Source: a virus
Length of the DNA stretch: 29,633 bases
Reading direction: 5' to 3' (one strand)
IMG/VR virus record: IMGVR_UViG_3300045118_000033
Span: 1 to 29,633 of that record
Shown: one piece after another, positions 1 through 6,736 of the stretch
Layout: each line of letters starts with the position of its first letter
How positions within the stretch are numbered: position 1 is the stretch's first letter
Translations under genes and position numbers: made by a program
The notes under the pieces: model-generated
The model's input: the letters and a program-made list of their open reading frames with translations, nothing else
Databases searched by the model: none
Told to the model about the DNA's origin: nothing

Positions 1-84
1 TCCACATGTTATTTTAGGAAAACCACAGTTCATTGCAACATAAAGGTTTGAGCATTATTCTAATGATCTAAGAGGAGTATACAT

Positions 85-2034
85 ATGCAGCGTTATGCTA
101 ATTGGTTTAGGGATTCGGAAGGCAGAGGCTATCCTGGGGCTATCGTTACCGTCTATGTGGCTGGCACAATTACGCTGGCAGACATCTATTACGCTCAGGG
201 GGCTGTCACCGCTCCTAACGCAAAGCAGAACCCGTTCACGACTGACTCTAATGGCTTCTTTGACTTTGCCGCCGCTGGTGGGTCTTACGACATCGTTCTC
301 AGTGGTTCAAACGTCGCTACAACGTATCTGTATAACCAAGCACTGTATGACATGGTTAGCGATCCCAATACTAATGTGCTTGGATTGCTTCAGGATGCGT
401 CAGACGTTAGCCATGGCGATGCACTGACTGCGGTGAAACAGCCGATCACCGGAGCAGCATCAAGGACACAACACCAGAAGAATGCAGATATTATTCATAT
501 CAACGATTTTGGCGGGGACTTAAAAATAGCATTGCAGAACGTCCCGGAGTATACAACTATCGTTCTCGGCGTAGGTTCCTACGATATTACAGGTCTGTAT
601 AGCAGTGACTTCAACTTTGGCGCAGGCCCGTTTGTCGGCAACACCAAAAAGGGCATCCGCCTTCAGGGAGCAGGGATGCCAACGTTAAATAGCGCTGGAA
701 CCGCACTAGAAGGCGGGACAATCATCCAGGGGACGTTGCTTAATCTGGCTGATGGATTTGAGTGTTATGATCTTGGTATTGATTGTGGAACCAACGTAAT
801 TGCCACTAAGTATTCAGGCAATTACGCAGAAGGATTCGTGCCAGGATGCAATACCAGTTACGGAGTTGTACAAACCACCATTAAGGGTGTTAAGGTGGAT
901 AGAGTTATTTCGCTCGGGGCAGCGCCTACTGGTTCAGCATCGTCATTCAAACATACTATGCTCTTCGAGAACCTGGAAGATTGCAAGATCGGCCAGGTCG
1001 AAGCGGTGGGCGGTTATCATGGGTTTGCGTGCAAGATCGTGAACGGGTGTGCTGATTCCATCACCGTGCGAGGCGGTTCAGCAGGCAATGCTTTTATCTT
1101 TAAGTCAGATGTCTCTAATCGTTGCGAGGATGTTCAAATCGGGGCTCTTCGTATCGATAACTGGTTCCTCAACGGGGTTGAGCAAAAGGCAGGATGCCTC
1201 CGATATGAGGCTATTGATAACGTTAATGGGCACATAACTTTGAAGTGCAAAATTGGGTTACTCACACTCAAAAACACTGCAAATGGCGTTGACGGTGTTG
1301 TCTGTAATGGCACATATCCAATCGTCGATTGCGCTATTGGCCATCTTGATGCAAACATCCCATACAATAATGCAGCATTCAGGGTTGGTTATAGCGGTTC
1401 GGACGTGCAGCGTTTCGTCATTGGTAGTCATAACATCATTACAAATGGTCGCGGATTCGAGATTGGGTCTGGTTTTGTTCAGGGATTTATTGGAAGTGGA
1501 GCGCAAATTTTTTCTTCCGATTGCCTTCAGCCGCTAATGACCTGGGATAGTAGTTCGTCTATCCATGGTAATCTTCAGTTCACCGTCAACGCCCCTCAAA
1601 CTAATACTTACATGATCCAGAGGAACAGCGGTAACATAAACATGGATCTAATTCAGTTCGGCGGAACTTCCGCAATTACATCTGCGCGATTAATTTCTGG
1701 ATTTATTGGATCGCTGGTGCTTAATTCAACTAATTTTCAAGATAGCGGGCTAGGTGCATTTGCTACAGCAGGTGCTTTATATGAACCGTATAAAATAAGA
1801 ATGAAAGGAGCGGTAAAAGCAAAGGTCGCGGGAAGTCCACTTGTGATTGGCACAATTACACCTAGCCCGTTAAAAACACAGCGATTTCCCGTACATAGTC
1901 AAACCAGTGGTGGATCATTAATAACAGTCGCTATTGAGATTAGTGACGCGGGTGTTATAACCTGCCTTAATACGATTGCTATCAACGACTATATATTCTT
2001 GGACAGTGTATTTATTGATTGTCTTTCTCAATAG
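85..2034 (+). CDS. Tailspike / receptor-binding protein with beta-helix
   Basis: Predicted tailspike of 649 aa that would sit at the tail tip and bind or cleave a host surface glycan. Residues 1-95 form a small beta-rich domain (GAIVTVYVAGT, NPFTTDSNGFFDF, GSYDIVLSG) that recurs in the gene at 26309, so it is probably the virion-attachment part. A linker with a DALTAVKQPITGA-type sequence and RTQHQKNAD (about 112-136) resembles the neck of many pectate-lyase-like spikes. From about 140 onward, repeated short strands (GIRLQGAG, GGTIIQG, FECYDLGIDCG) suggest a right-handed parallel beta-helix. The start is supported by GAGGAG ten bases before the ATG. The catalytic residues cannot be identified. 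It is the only + strand gene on the left side and probably continues the late region beyond the right edge of the window. Confidence 0.8.
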   Translation: MQRYANWFRDSEGRGYPGAIVTVYVAGTITLADIYYAQGAVTAPNAKQNPFTTDSNGFFDFAAAGGSYDIVLSGSNVATTYLYNQALYDMVSDPNTNVLGLLQDASDVSHGDALTAVKQPITGAASRTQHQKNADIIHINDFGGDLKIALQNVPEYTTIVLGVGSYDITGLYSSDFNFGAGPFVGNTKKGIRLQGAGMPTLNSAGTALEGGTIIQGTLLNLADGFECYDLGIDCGTNVIATKYSGNYAEGFVPGCNTSYGVVQTTIKGVKVDRVISLGAAPTGSASSFKHTMLFENLEDCKIGQVEAVGGYHGFACKIVNGCADSITVRGGSAGNAFIFKSDVSNRCEDVQIGALRIDNWFLNGVEQKAGCLRYEAIDNVNGHITLKCKIGLLTLKNTANGVDGVVCNGTYPIVDCAIGHLDANIPYNNAAFRVGYSGSDVQRFVIGSHNIITNGRGFEIGSGFVQGFIGSGAQIFSSDCLQPLMTWDSSSSIHGNLQFTVNAPQTNTYMIQRNSGNINMDLIQFGGTSAITSARLISGFIGSLVLNSTNFQDSGLGAFATAGALYEPYKIRMKGAVKAKVAGSPLVIGTITPSPLKTQRFPVHSQTSGGSLITVAIEISDAGVITCLNTIAINDYIFLDSVFIDCLSQ

Positions 2035-2061
2035 CCCTATTTGAACAATTCATCAGAATAA

Positions 2062-2286
2062 CCCCTTCCTTTTCCTAGGCCAATAAGCCAGATCCCGGAG
2101 CATTTCTTGGGTCTGGCTTATGTATTTCTTGACGTCAAGGATAACAACGCGTTCCTTACCGCACCTGGGCTTATCCAGATTGACACGTCTGGAAACATTG
2201 ATGTGTTCAAGAATGTTACAGCGCCCAACTTCACCGCTGGTCAACCCGATGGTGTGTTTGCCACAACTGTTTCTTGGATGGTCTAA
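2062..2286 (+). pseudogene. Remnant 3' end of a tail fibre/spike-like gene
   Basis: This open stretch of 74 codons lies between an in-frame TAA at 2059 and a TAA at 2284 and has no ATG. The reading includes GLIQIDTSGNIDVF, VTAPNF and FATTVSWMV, which looks like the C-terminal region of a phage tail fibre or spike and not random sequence. The complementary strand carries only a short ORF with no recognisable character. I infer a leftover 3' end of an older receptor-binding gene displaced when the present spike tip was acquired. A chance open frame cannot be excluded. Confidence 0.4.
2083..2121. terminator. Hairpin after the tailspike, probable bidirectional terminator
   Basis: ATAAGCCAGATCCC (2083-2096) pairs with GGGTCTGGCTTAT (2109-2121), leaving one bulged base and a 12-nt loop. 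It lies 50 nt after the spike stop, between the convergent spike and leftward operon. The T-rich run after it on the + strand is short, so function as an intrinsic terminator is likely but not certain. Confidence 0.55.
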
Positions 2287-2288
2287 GA

Positions 2289-2666
2289 TTATTTAACCAC
2301 AACTTCATGACTCCCGTTGCGTTCCCTAATGAAATAGGTTCGCTCGGGAGTCTTGATGTATTCCATGTTGAGAGCTGCTGCTAGCTGAGTGACGGAATGG
2401 TATAGGATGTCCCGCTTCTTCTTGCGGGCTTCTGTGAGCTTCCATCGCCTGGTTTGAAGCTCTTTCATGCGTTTGTTAATGGCTTCAATGCCAGACTCAA
2501 GCTCATCAATCGTATCCTGCCATCGATCAAGGGACTCAGGGCCTTCTTCCATGAAGGATCGAATCTTGAGGTTGAGAGCTTCGGAAGGATCCAGGCTATG
2601 CTCTGCACAGTAGGTAAGGTCCGCTTCAATCTCGGCTAGGATGGCTGGTAGTTCAAAGGCTTGCAT
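2289..2666 (-). CDS. Siphovirus Gp157-like coiled-coil protein
   Basis: This 125-aa protein has the layout of the phage Gp157 family (Sipho_Gp157). An N-terminal helical region (about 1-45) is followed by a charged coiled coil (about 45-90, with INKRMKELQTRRWKL and ARKKKRDIL) and a short C-terminal strand segment (YIKTPERTYFIRER), where the family usually has a T-P-x-x-x-F-type strand. The family is often found near phage SSB and recombination genes. One literature proposal links it to phage resistance, but no enzymatic role is established. It is the last gene of the leftward operon, 119 nt after its neighbour, with a hairpin element in between. Family assignment comes from pattern recognition only. 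Confidence 0.6.
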   Translation of the reverse strand: MQAFELPAILAEIEADLTYCAEHSLDPSEALNLKIRSFMEEGPESLDRWQDTIDELESGIEAINKRMKELQTRRWKLTEARKKKRDILYHSVTQLAAALNMEYIKTPERTYFIRERNGSHEVVVK

Positions 2667-2706
2667 CGATGCCTCGCGTTCTTAGGATCTTCTTAGGAAA
2701 CAATAA

Positions 2707-2766
2707 CTATCCCCTGCGAGCGTTCCCAATGACCAATCGGGAAACCTTACAACTCGCAGGGAATAG
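2707..2766. repeat. Long nested inverted repeat upstream of the Gp157-like gene
   Basis: CTATCCCCTGCGAG (2707-2720) pairs with CTCGCAGGGAATAG (2753-2766), a 14-bp arm with one G-T pair. Inside the 32-nt loop, TTCCC and GGGAA can form a second small stem. There is no T-run on either side, so a structured leader, operator or cruciform is as likely as a terminator. Confidence 0.6.
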
Positions 2767-2785
2767 CTATGATGAGGTTAACGGA

Positions 2786-3139
2786 CTAGGGCAAGCCTAG
2801 GATCTTCTTGAGGTTTCCATTACGGTATAAAGCAAGGTTGGATCTTTCATCCCGCAGCCCGCCGGTTAGCCTATACAAGCTGTGTTCTACACTGTCACCC
2901 ATCGAAGGATTAGCAGTGAATGTGTCCCTTGCCGCTATCTCATAGTGTCTCACGACACACTGACAACGGTATTCCCTGGTGCTATCTCCAGGCAGGCTGG
3001 GAGCCTTATACCCGACAGAACCCAACCCTTCGGACGCAATCCGAATCGGACTAGAGTTAGACACACTCTTGGGATGGTCGTATTTCCCGACAAAACCATT
3101 GCCGAGTCCCTTGATGATGTCGCGAGAATGGCTTACCAT
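2786..3139 (-). CDS. Hypothetical phage protein (117 aa)
   Basis: I do not recognise a family. The start is supported by GGAG seven bases before the ATG. The C-terminal part (SLYRLTGGL, NLALYRNGNLKKIL) looks like genuine protein sequence, with a regular pattern of small helices. No signal peptide or membrane segment is visible. A 94-aa frame is open on the opposite strand, but it lacks an SD and its composition is less convincing. The gene is separated from its upstream neighbour by a GC-rich hairpin (3175-3196), so it may be expressed at a different level from the genes before it. Confidence 0.55.
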   Translation of the reverse strand: MVSHSRDIIKGLGNGFVGKYDHPKSVSNSSPIRIASEGLGSVGYKAPSLPGDSTREYRCQCVVRHYEIAARDTFTANPSMGDSVEHSLYRLTGGLRDERSNLALYRNGNLKKILGLP

Positions 3140-3174
3140 TCAATTACTCCAGTAAAGTCAGGTTAAAGCACCTG

Positions 3175-3196
3175 GGGGCCCCAGTCAAGGGGCCCC
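3175..3196 (-). terminator. GC-rich intergenic hairpin
   Basis: Two copies of the self-complementary octamer GGGGCCCC (3175-3182 and 3189-3196) are separated by 6 nt and can form an 8-bp all-GC stem just after the stop of the gene at 3201. No T-run follows in the leftward direction, so it could be an attenuator, an RNA-stability element or a factor-dependent terminator. Confidence 0.45.
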
Positions 3197-3200
3197 AAAG

Positions 3201-3425
3201 CTATGCCTGCATCTCCGCGACTTTAGCTGCTCTTGCCAGCTTTGCGGCCTTTCTCCTCTCAGCTTTGGCTCTTTTGCGTTCCTCCGCCTGGAGATGGCAC
3301 ATAAGCATGTATTGTCTAAGCCTTTTCAACTCAACCAATACATTTCTGGCGCTTCTGTAGTCACACATCTCAAGACAGCGTTCCATCCTCCTCAGGAGCT
3401 TCATTTCCGCCGGATGACATCTCAT
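3201..3425 (-). CDS. Small basic coiled-coil protein, paralog of its neighbour
   Basis: A 74-aa protein rich in Arg, Lys and Glu; the C-terminal half (ERKRAKAERRKAAKLARA) is a strongly basic helix. It aligns with the next gene upstream (3429-3677): LLR..E at the N-terminus, then EL.RLRQ and a charged AER helix, so the two are tandem paralogs. The start lies 3 nt after the upstream stop and has only a weak SD; an internal Met at residue 8 is an alternative. No known family. A nucleic-acid-associated role is possible from charge alone. Confidence 0.6.
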   Translation of the reverse strand: MRCHPAEMKLLRRMERCLEMCDYRSARNVLVELKRLRQYMLMCHLQAEERKRAKAERRKAAKLARAAKVAEMQA

Positions 3426-3428
3426 GTA

Positions 3429-3677
3429 TCACCAACGCTCAAAAGGGACGGATTGATCATCGCAGATTCCATTGCCTTGCGCCTTGATGGCAATAGCAGA
3501 CATCCTCTCAGCCTCTCCCCTAGCCTTATTCATCGCCTTCTTCTGCCTGAGCCTGTGAAGCTCGATGAAGATGCCACGAACGGGATGGCCCACTTCTAGG
3601 TCTGTTTGGTCAATGTATTGCTCAAGCTGACGCAGAAGCCTTAACTCTCGTTGGGTATTGGATTCTTCCCTAGGCAT
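3429..3677 (-). CDS. Small coiled-coil protein (82 aa)
   Basis: The start is set at 3677 because this ATG overlaps the end of the small gene 3670-3807, with AGGCGG about 9 nt upstream; the longer open frame to 3746 would run through that gene. The protein has ELRLLRQLEQYIDQTD and IELHRLRQKK helices and shares its layout with the gene at 3201-3425, so a tandem duplication is likely. No family is recognised and no catalytic residues stand out. Confidence 0.6.
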   Translation of the reverse strand: MPREESNTQRELRLLRQLEQYIDQTDLEVGHPVRGIFIELHRLRQKKAMNKARGEAERMSAIAIKAQGNGICDDQSVPFERW

Positions 3678-3807
3678 TGCACAACACCGCCTGGAATGCT
3701 TTGATGACGTTCTGAAGCTCTTGTAGCTGTTTCCTGGCAATCTCAAGCTCTAGCTCAAGCCTTGCGTTCTCCAACTGGGCAGATATTAGCTGATCTTCCA
3801 GACTCAT
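3670..3807 (-). CDS. 45-aa leucine-rich coiled-coil microprotein
   Basis: This short gene reads as one uninterrupted heptad-like helix, MSLEDQLISAQLENARLEL followed by EIARKQLQELQNVIKAFQ. It starts at an ATG overlapping the upstream stop (TGATG) and its stop overlaps the start of the next gene by 8 nt, so it fills an otherwise unexplained 137-nt gap exactly. That tiling is the main evidence. A dimerising accessory protein is plausible; no function can be assigned. Confidence 0.65.
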   Translation of the reverse strand: MSLEDQLISAQLENARLELELEIARKQLQELQNVIKAFQAVLCNA

Positions 3808-4049
3808 CAAAGCCCCTTCTTGTCTAGTTCGACGATCTTGTTCTTGATGGACTCTACGAATGGATCCAAGTCTTCAAGATCCAGTGCCCAGCGTGTAGAG
3901 CTAATGACAGCGTAAAATCCACCGCCACCATTGGCGTATTCAATCTTGATGCCTTGCATGGTCTGAGTAAGCGGCCCGCAACAGTCTTGGGGTTGCTCTC
4001 GGTATTCAAATGGGAACCCATCTTCAGGGGTTGCGTATTTACGAGACAT
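3807..4049 (-). CDS. Hypothetical phage protein (80 aa)
   Basis: The start is supported by GGAG six bases upstream of the ATG. The protein is acidic to neutral, with a glycine run (ANGGGGFYAVISS) in a beta-like centre and a helical, charged C-terminus (FVESIKNKIVELDKK). No family is recognised. It overlaps the preceding gene by 11 nt and the following microprotein by 1 nt, which implies translational coupling. Confidence 0.65.
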   Translation of the reverse strand: MSRKYATPEDGFPFEYREQPQDCCGPLTQTMQGIKIEYANGGGGFYAVISSTRWALDLEDLDPFVESIKNKIVELDKKGL

Positions 4050-4221
4050 TGGTTTCTCCAGGTATAAACATGCGGCACTCCTGTTTCTCAGGACTCATGC
4101 CAATGGAAAGATCTGTATATGGTAGACGGTGATGTCCCTTGGGGATGTCTGTATGGCGCTGGCACAAATGGCGCTTGAGGCAATGCTGCCCATAGCATCT
4201 CGTTACATCATAGTTGAGCAT
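4039..4221 (-). CDS. Small Cys-rich protein, likely zinc-binding
   Basis: A 60-aa protein with Cys at 9, 14, 20 and 49 and several His, in the pattern C-x4-C-x5-C ... C-x-x-F-I-P. This resembles a small phage family with the layout C..C..R..C.R....Y.D......C..FIP. A bound metal is therefore likely; the role is unknown. It overlaps the upstream gene by 14 nt and the downstream gene by 11 nt. Confidence 0.65.
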   Translation of the reverse strand: MLNYDVTRCYGQHCLKRHLCQRHTDIPKGHHRLPYTDLSIGMSPEKQECRMFIPGETNVS

Positions 4222-4528
4222 CTACATCACCCACATCATTGATGATTTCAAGCAACTTCACTGCCTCATCCCAGGCCTTGATGAATCCACCTTCATCCTT
4301 GAATTTACCGTCCAAATCTTTCTGGAGCTGCCACAGGAATACACCACCTAGACAGCCATCCACTGCCTCCTTGGCTTTCTCGATGGTGATTCCCTTCTTG
4401 TCTGCTCCAAGTTCGTTTGCTAGCTTACCAACCATTTCCAGTGACTTTGGAAGATTGTCAAACGAATGGATCATCTTTGTGTTGAGCGCAACGTCTACTG
4501 ATCCCTTAAGAATGCCTTCAATGGTCAT
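4208..4528 (-). CDS. Hypothetical protein (106 aa)
   Basis: A mostly helical soluble protein with alternating acidic and basic segments and an acidic C-terminus (IINDVGDVDAQL). No signal, membrane segment or known motif is visible. Its ATG overlaps the stop of the OB-fold-like gene upstream (ATGA), so the two are coupled. It may work with that neighbour, but this rests on context only. Confidence 0.65.
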   Translation of the reverse strand: MTIEGILKGSVDVALNTKMIHSFDNLPKSLEMVGKLANELGADKKGITIEKAKEAVDGCLGGVFLWQLQKDLDGKFKDEGGFIKAWDEAVKLLEIINDVGDVDAQL

Positions 4529-4869
4529 TTACGCTCCTTTGGAACAAATTTGGATAGGACTTCAATGGACTGCTCGCCATAGCACATGATGTTGTTCCAC
4601 ACGCCACCGGCCTTGTCTGGCTTGGTAGACGGTTTCCCCGTAACCCGTACATAGTCATTAGGGCCAGGACCAACATCAACACCGTAAGCAGAGACGCGAA
4701 CAGTAAAAGTGCTGTGGCCAGCAATATCCGATACCGCTGATGGCAGGTAGAGCGTAAATTGCATAACCTCCGAGCCGTTAACCTCAATCTTGCGTGAACC
4801 CCACTTCGAGACTCTGCCGACATAAGACGCTCCTGTGAAAAAGGGCTTATCGGGCTTGATGTAAGGCAT
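4525..4869 (-). CDS. Possible OB-fold / ssDNA-binding-like protein
   Basis: A 114-aa beta-rich protein. Alternating hydrophobic strands (GRVSKWGSRKIEVNG, MQFTLYLPS, TFTVRVSAYG) are followed by a basic, glycine-containing loop and a W-N-x-I-M-C-Y-G strand. The pattern resembles OB-fold nucleic-acid-binding proteins, but no diagnostic motif is present and the usual acidic SSB tip is missing; the protein ends in KERK. GGAGG eight bases before the ATG lies inside the end of the preceding DUF1364 fragment. Confidence 0.5.
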   Translation of the reverse strand: MPYIKPDKPFFTGASYVGRVSKWGSRKIEVNGSEVMQFTLYLPSAVSDIAGHSTFTVRVSAYGVDVGPGPNDYVRVTGKPSTKPDKAGGVWNNIMCYGEQSIEVLSKFVPKERK

Positions 4870-5031
4870 TTACTTAACCTCCAGGTTGCCAGTCTGCAAT
4901 AGCCATAGGACCGACTGGTAAAGTCCCTCGTTATATGTTTCCTTAGCCCATTGCCCATTAGCATCCACAACCTTGTGGCACTCATCACACAGGTAGCATG
5001 GAAGGTCATGAGCCTTGATACCGGTTATCAT
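4870..5031 (-). pseudogene. Duplicated C-terminal half of a DUF1364/YbcO-like nuclease
   Basis: This 53-codon frame matches the C-terminal half of the complete gene at 5488-5799: KAHDLPCYLC versus KAHDIPCYLC, and NEGLYQSVLWLLQTG versus NEGIYQSILWLLQTG. It lacks the N-terminal C-x2-C half. Its ATG overlaps the stop of the HNH gene (ATGA), so a peptide could still be made. It is best read as the displaced 3' end of a resident copy, left behind when the HNH cassette arrived. Its last codons carry the GGAGG that serves the next gene, which may explain why it is retained. Confidence 0.75.
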
Positions 5032-5504
5032 TCAATATGTTTCCATATCAATCTTTTCCTTATGATGCAAATAGTGGCCTGTGAAACTTTAAATCTTTCA
5101 GCAAGTTTAAAATTTCTATCATGGCTTGACCGTATAAATCTAACATCATCTTCGCTCAACTTACTATTGTGCACATCAACACCGACTGGACGATACGCTC
5201 TACCTTTAGCCACCATATCCATGGTGTTTTCCTTGTTGGTTCCCAAAAAAAGATGATTTGGATTGACACATTTGGGATTATCACACTTGTGGCAAACGAG
5301 TAGATTGTCAGCTATCTCGCCAAAATGTATTACATACGAAAGTCTATGCGCCTGCCAATTCTTTCCATTGCCAGAACCGAATCTTTGTTTTATCTGGCCA
5401 TATCCATGCCTAAAAAGAGAAGCTGTCCAGTTCCAGCATTCATCATCTCCTTTTACATCAACATGACTCCAAAACCTCTCAACTATGTCAACTTTCGCAA
5501 CCAA
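5028..5504 (-). CDS. HNH homing endonuclease (free-standing)
   Basis: A 158-aa protein of the HNH_3 type. CWNW is at 23-26 and the HRLSY segment at 53-57. The HNH/zinc core is C71-H-K-C74 with C79-V-NPNHL, followed by FLGT and DM..KGR. The C-terminal part (about 115-152) contains a helix-turn-helix-like LAERFKVSQATI segment, as in many homing enzymes that use a DNA-recognition tail. It cuts DNA and normally spreads by gene conversion into an uncut allele. The start is TTG at 5504 with GGAGG seven bases upstream, inside the end of the DUF1364 gene. It is flanked by a full DUF1364 gene and a second DUF1364 3' end, which points to that gene as the home site. Confidence 0.9.
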   Translation of the reverse strand: MVAKVDIVERFWSHVDVKGDDECWNWTASLFRHGYGQIKQRFGSGNGKNWQAHRLSYVIHFGEIADNLLVCHKCDNPKCVNPNHLFLGTNKENTMDMVAKGRAYRPVGVDVHNSKLSEDDVRFIRSSHDRNFKLAERFKVSQATICIIRKRLIWKHIE

Positions 5505-5799
5505 TTGTTATCCTCCCTGTTTGAAGCAACCAAAGAATGGATTGGTAAATCCCCTCATTAAATATATTCATTCGCTCCCCCATGGCAAGGGTTGCATTAA
5601 ACCTTCCATCGACTTTTGAGTGACAATCGAAACATAAGTAGCACGGTATATCATGCGCTTTAACAGACAATCCGTGGCCATGCCTAAGCTGATTGGAATG
5701 AGCTAGAACAACCTGTCCATGGTTCGGAGCCTTGCAATACATGCAGTGTGGAACTTGATTGGCAAGATCCTTTAGACGATGTGACCGGAAGTTGCTCAT
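5488..5799 (-). CDS. DUF1364 / YbcO-like phage nuclease-domain protein
   Basis: This 103-aa protein matches the DUF1364 family, which includes E. coli cryptic-prophage YbcO, a DNA-binding HNH-like nuclease candidate. Visible landmarks are C19-x2-C22, VVLAHSN (30-36) with H34, and C53-x2-C56-x2-C59-H60 followed by VDGR. The family sits near recombination genes such as rusA, as here. The ATG overlaps the upstream stop (ATGA). Its 3' end contains the SD of the HNH gene and overlaps it by 17 nt. A second copy of its C-terminal half lies beyond the HNH gene. Confidence 0.75.
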   Translation of the reverse strand: MSNFRSHRLKDLANQVPHCMYCKAPNHGQVVLAHSNQLRHGHGLSVKAHDIPCYLCFDCHSKVDGRFNATLAMGERMNIFNEGIYQSILWLLQTGRITIGCES

Positions 5800-6020
5800 T
5801 TGTTCACCCTTGGCAGCTTTGAGAGTGCTTCATCAAGCTTGGCATGTGTCAGTCCACCTGGACGCTTTCGCACGTTGTAGGCAGCTTCCAGAGCCTCTAT
5901 AACCTCTACAGGGCTAGACCGGAACCAGGAGATTAGCTGAGTGTTGCTTGCCCATTTGTCCTCTCCACTAGAGATGGCTTTCTGTGCAAGATCCTTGAGG
6001 AAGTTAAGATCATCGCGCAT
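5796..6020 (-). CDS. Hypothetical protein (74 aa)
   Basis: A small helical, slightly basic protein (VEVIEALEAAYNVRK near the centre, LTHAKLDEALSKL near the end). Three nearby starts are possible: TTG at 6035 and ATGs at 6026 and 6020. GGGG lies 3 nt before the ATG at 6026 and 9 nt before the one at 6020, so 6020 is preferred. It overlaps the upstream gene by 11 nt and the DUF1364 start by 4 nt. Helices of this kind occur in phage proteins of the ninX/ninH neighbourhood, but I do not assign a family. Confidence 0.55.
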   Translation of the reverse strand: MRDDLNFLKDLAQKAISSGEDKWASNTQLISWFRSSPVEVIEALEAAYNVRKRPGGLTHAKLDEALSKLPRVNK

Positions 6021-6354
6021 GGACATGGACCCCAAACAGGTTTAGGACCTTCTCCCACCAAGGCCTGCTAAGCCCAAGGCGTCTATTGAGTTCTTTCATG
6101 TTTTCAGGGCTCAACCGCATCTTTGCGCTTTTATCATTCTTTGCTTCACGTAGCAGCTTGGTGAACCTCCTATCCATCACTTCAGCCCTGTAAACAATCT
6201 CCCATCCACTAGGGATCTTCCCGCCGTGCTGGCGCTTGAAGTAGGTGGTAGCCACTGCCCTCTGGGGCATGTGTGATTCTCTATCGGCGGGAAGGATGTA
6301 GTAGGTTCCCCTATTCTTACCTTTGGCATCTAGCAGCACATACGCTTCAATCAT
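6010..6354 (-). CDS. Hypothetical basic protein (114 aa)
   Basis: A basic, Arg/Lys-rich protein. It begins with a beta-like region (IEAYVLLDAKGKNRGTYY) and continues into a helical segment (RFTKLLREAKNDKSAKM). It starts 8 nt inside the end of the rusA-like gene and overlaps the following gene, so the three are probably translated together. No known family. The proximity to a resolvase suggests a DNA-related role, as inference only. Confidence 0.6.
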   Translation of the reverse strand: MIEAYVLLDAKGKNRGTYYILPADRESHMPQRAVATTYFKRQHGGKIPSGWEIVYRAEVMDRRFTKLLREAKNDKSAKMRLSPENMKELNRRLGLSRPWWEKVLNLFGVHVHAR

Positions 6355-6736
6355 CCAATTCCTCCACTACCAGAGTGATGTATCCCTCTTCGCCCCATGG
6401 GGCATAGAGCTTTGTCTCATTGCTGTGAACTACTTTAGAGTCATCCGCGATGATGATCCCCTTCATGGAGTTCTCTAGCAGGTAGCTCAAGTTTGACTTA
6501 TCTGGTCTGACCACATGATGCTTGGTGTTCTTATGGCATTTGGGACGTTTCATGTGAAACCAGACATAAAGCGAAATCGGTCCTGCCATTGGTTCATTTG
6601 TCCATGTAGCCTTGAAATGCTCTTGGTAGGCTAGGACAGCCTTCTTGCACTCTGGACGCTGATAGGTTCCATTGCGCGTAACCATGGGGGCCTTGTTAGG
6701 CACAGCCTCAAATGGAATGGTGGTTTCGTATCTCAT
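6347..6736 (-). CDS. rusA: RusA-family Holliday junction resolvase-like protein
   Basis: The 129-aa length and layout fit the RusA family, dimeric Mg2+-dependent nucleases that cut four-way junctions. Diagnostic segments are RPDKSNL (77-83), GIIIADDSKVV (93-103) and a late T/K strand region. RusA uses D70, D72, K76 and D91 (E. coli numbering). Here the first Asp (D79) and the D98/D99 pair are present, but the residue matching D72 is S81 and the one matching K76 appears to be Y85. It could be a divergent active variant or a catalytically weakened one. Its ATG overlaps the stop of a 33-aa membrane peptide (ATGA). Confidence 0.75.
   Translation of the reverse strand: MRYETTIPFEAVPNKAPMVTRNGTYQRPECKKAVLAYQEHFKATWTNEPMAGPISLYVWFHMKRPKCHKNTKHHVVRPDKSNLSYLLENSMKGIIIADDSKVVHSNETKLYAPWGEEGYITLVVEELDD

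Noticed and set aside
2882-3166. 94-aa + strand frame opposite the 117-aa gene
   Set aside because: No SD, against the operon direction, and the minus frame has a good SD.
4518-5009. 163-aa minus strand frame across the OB-like gene and DUF1364 fragment
   Set aside because: It lies in another frame of two better-supported reading frames and has an unconvincing, Arg/Ser-rich sequence.
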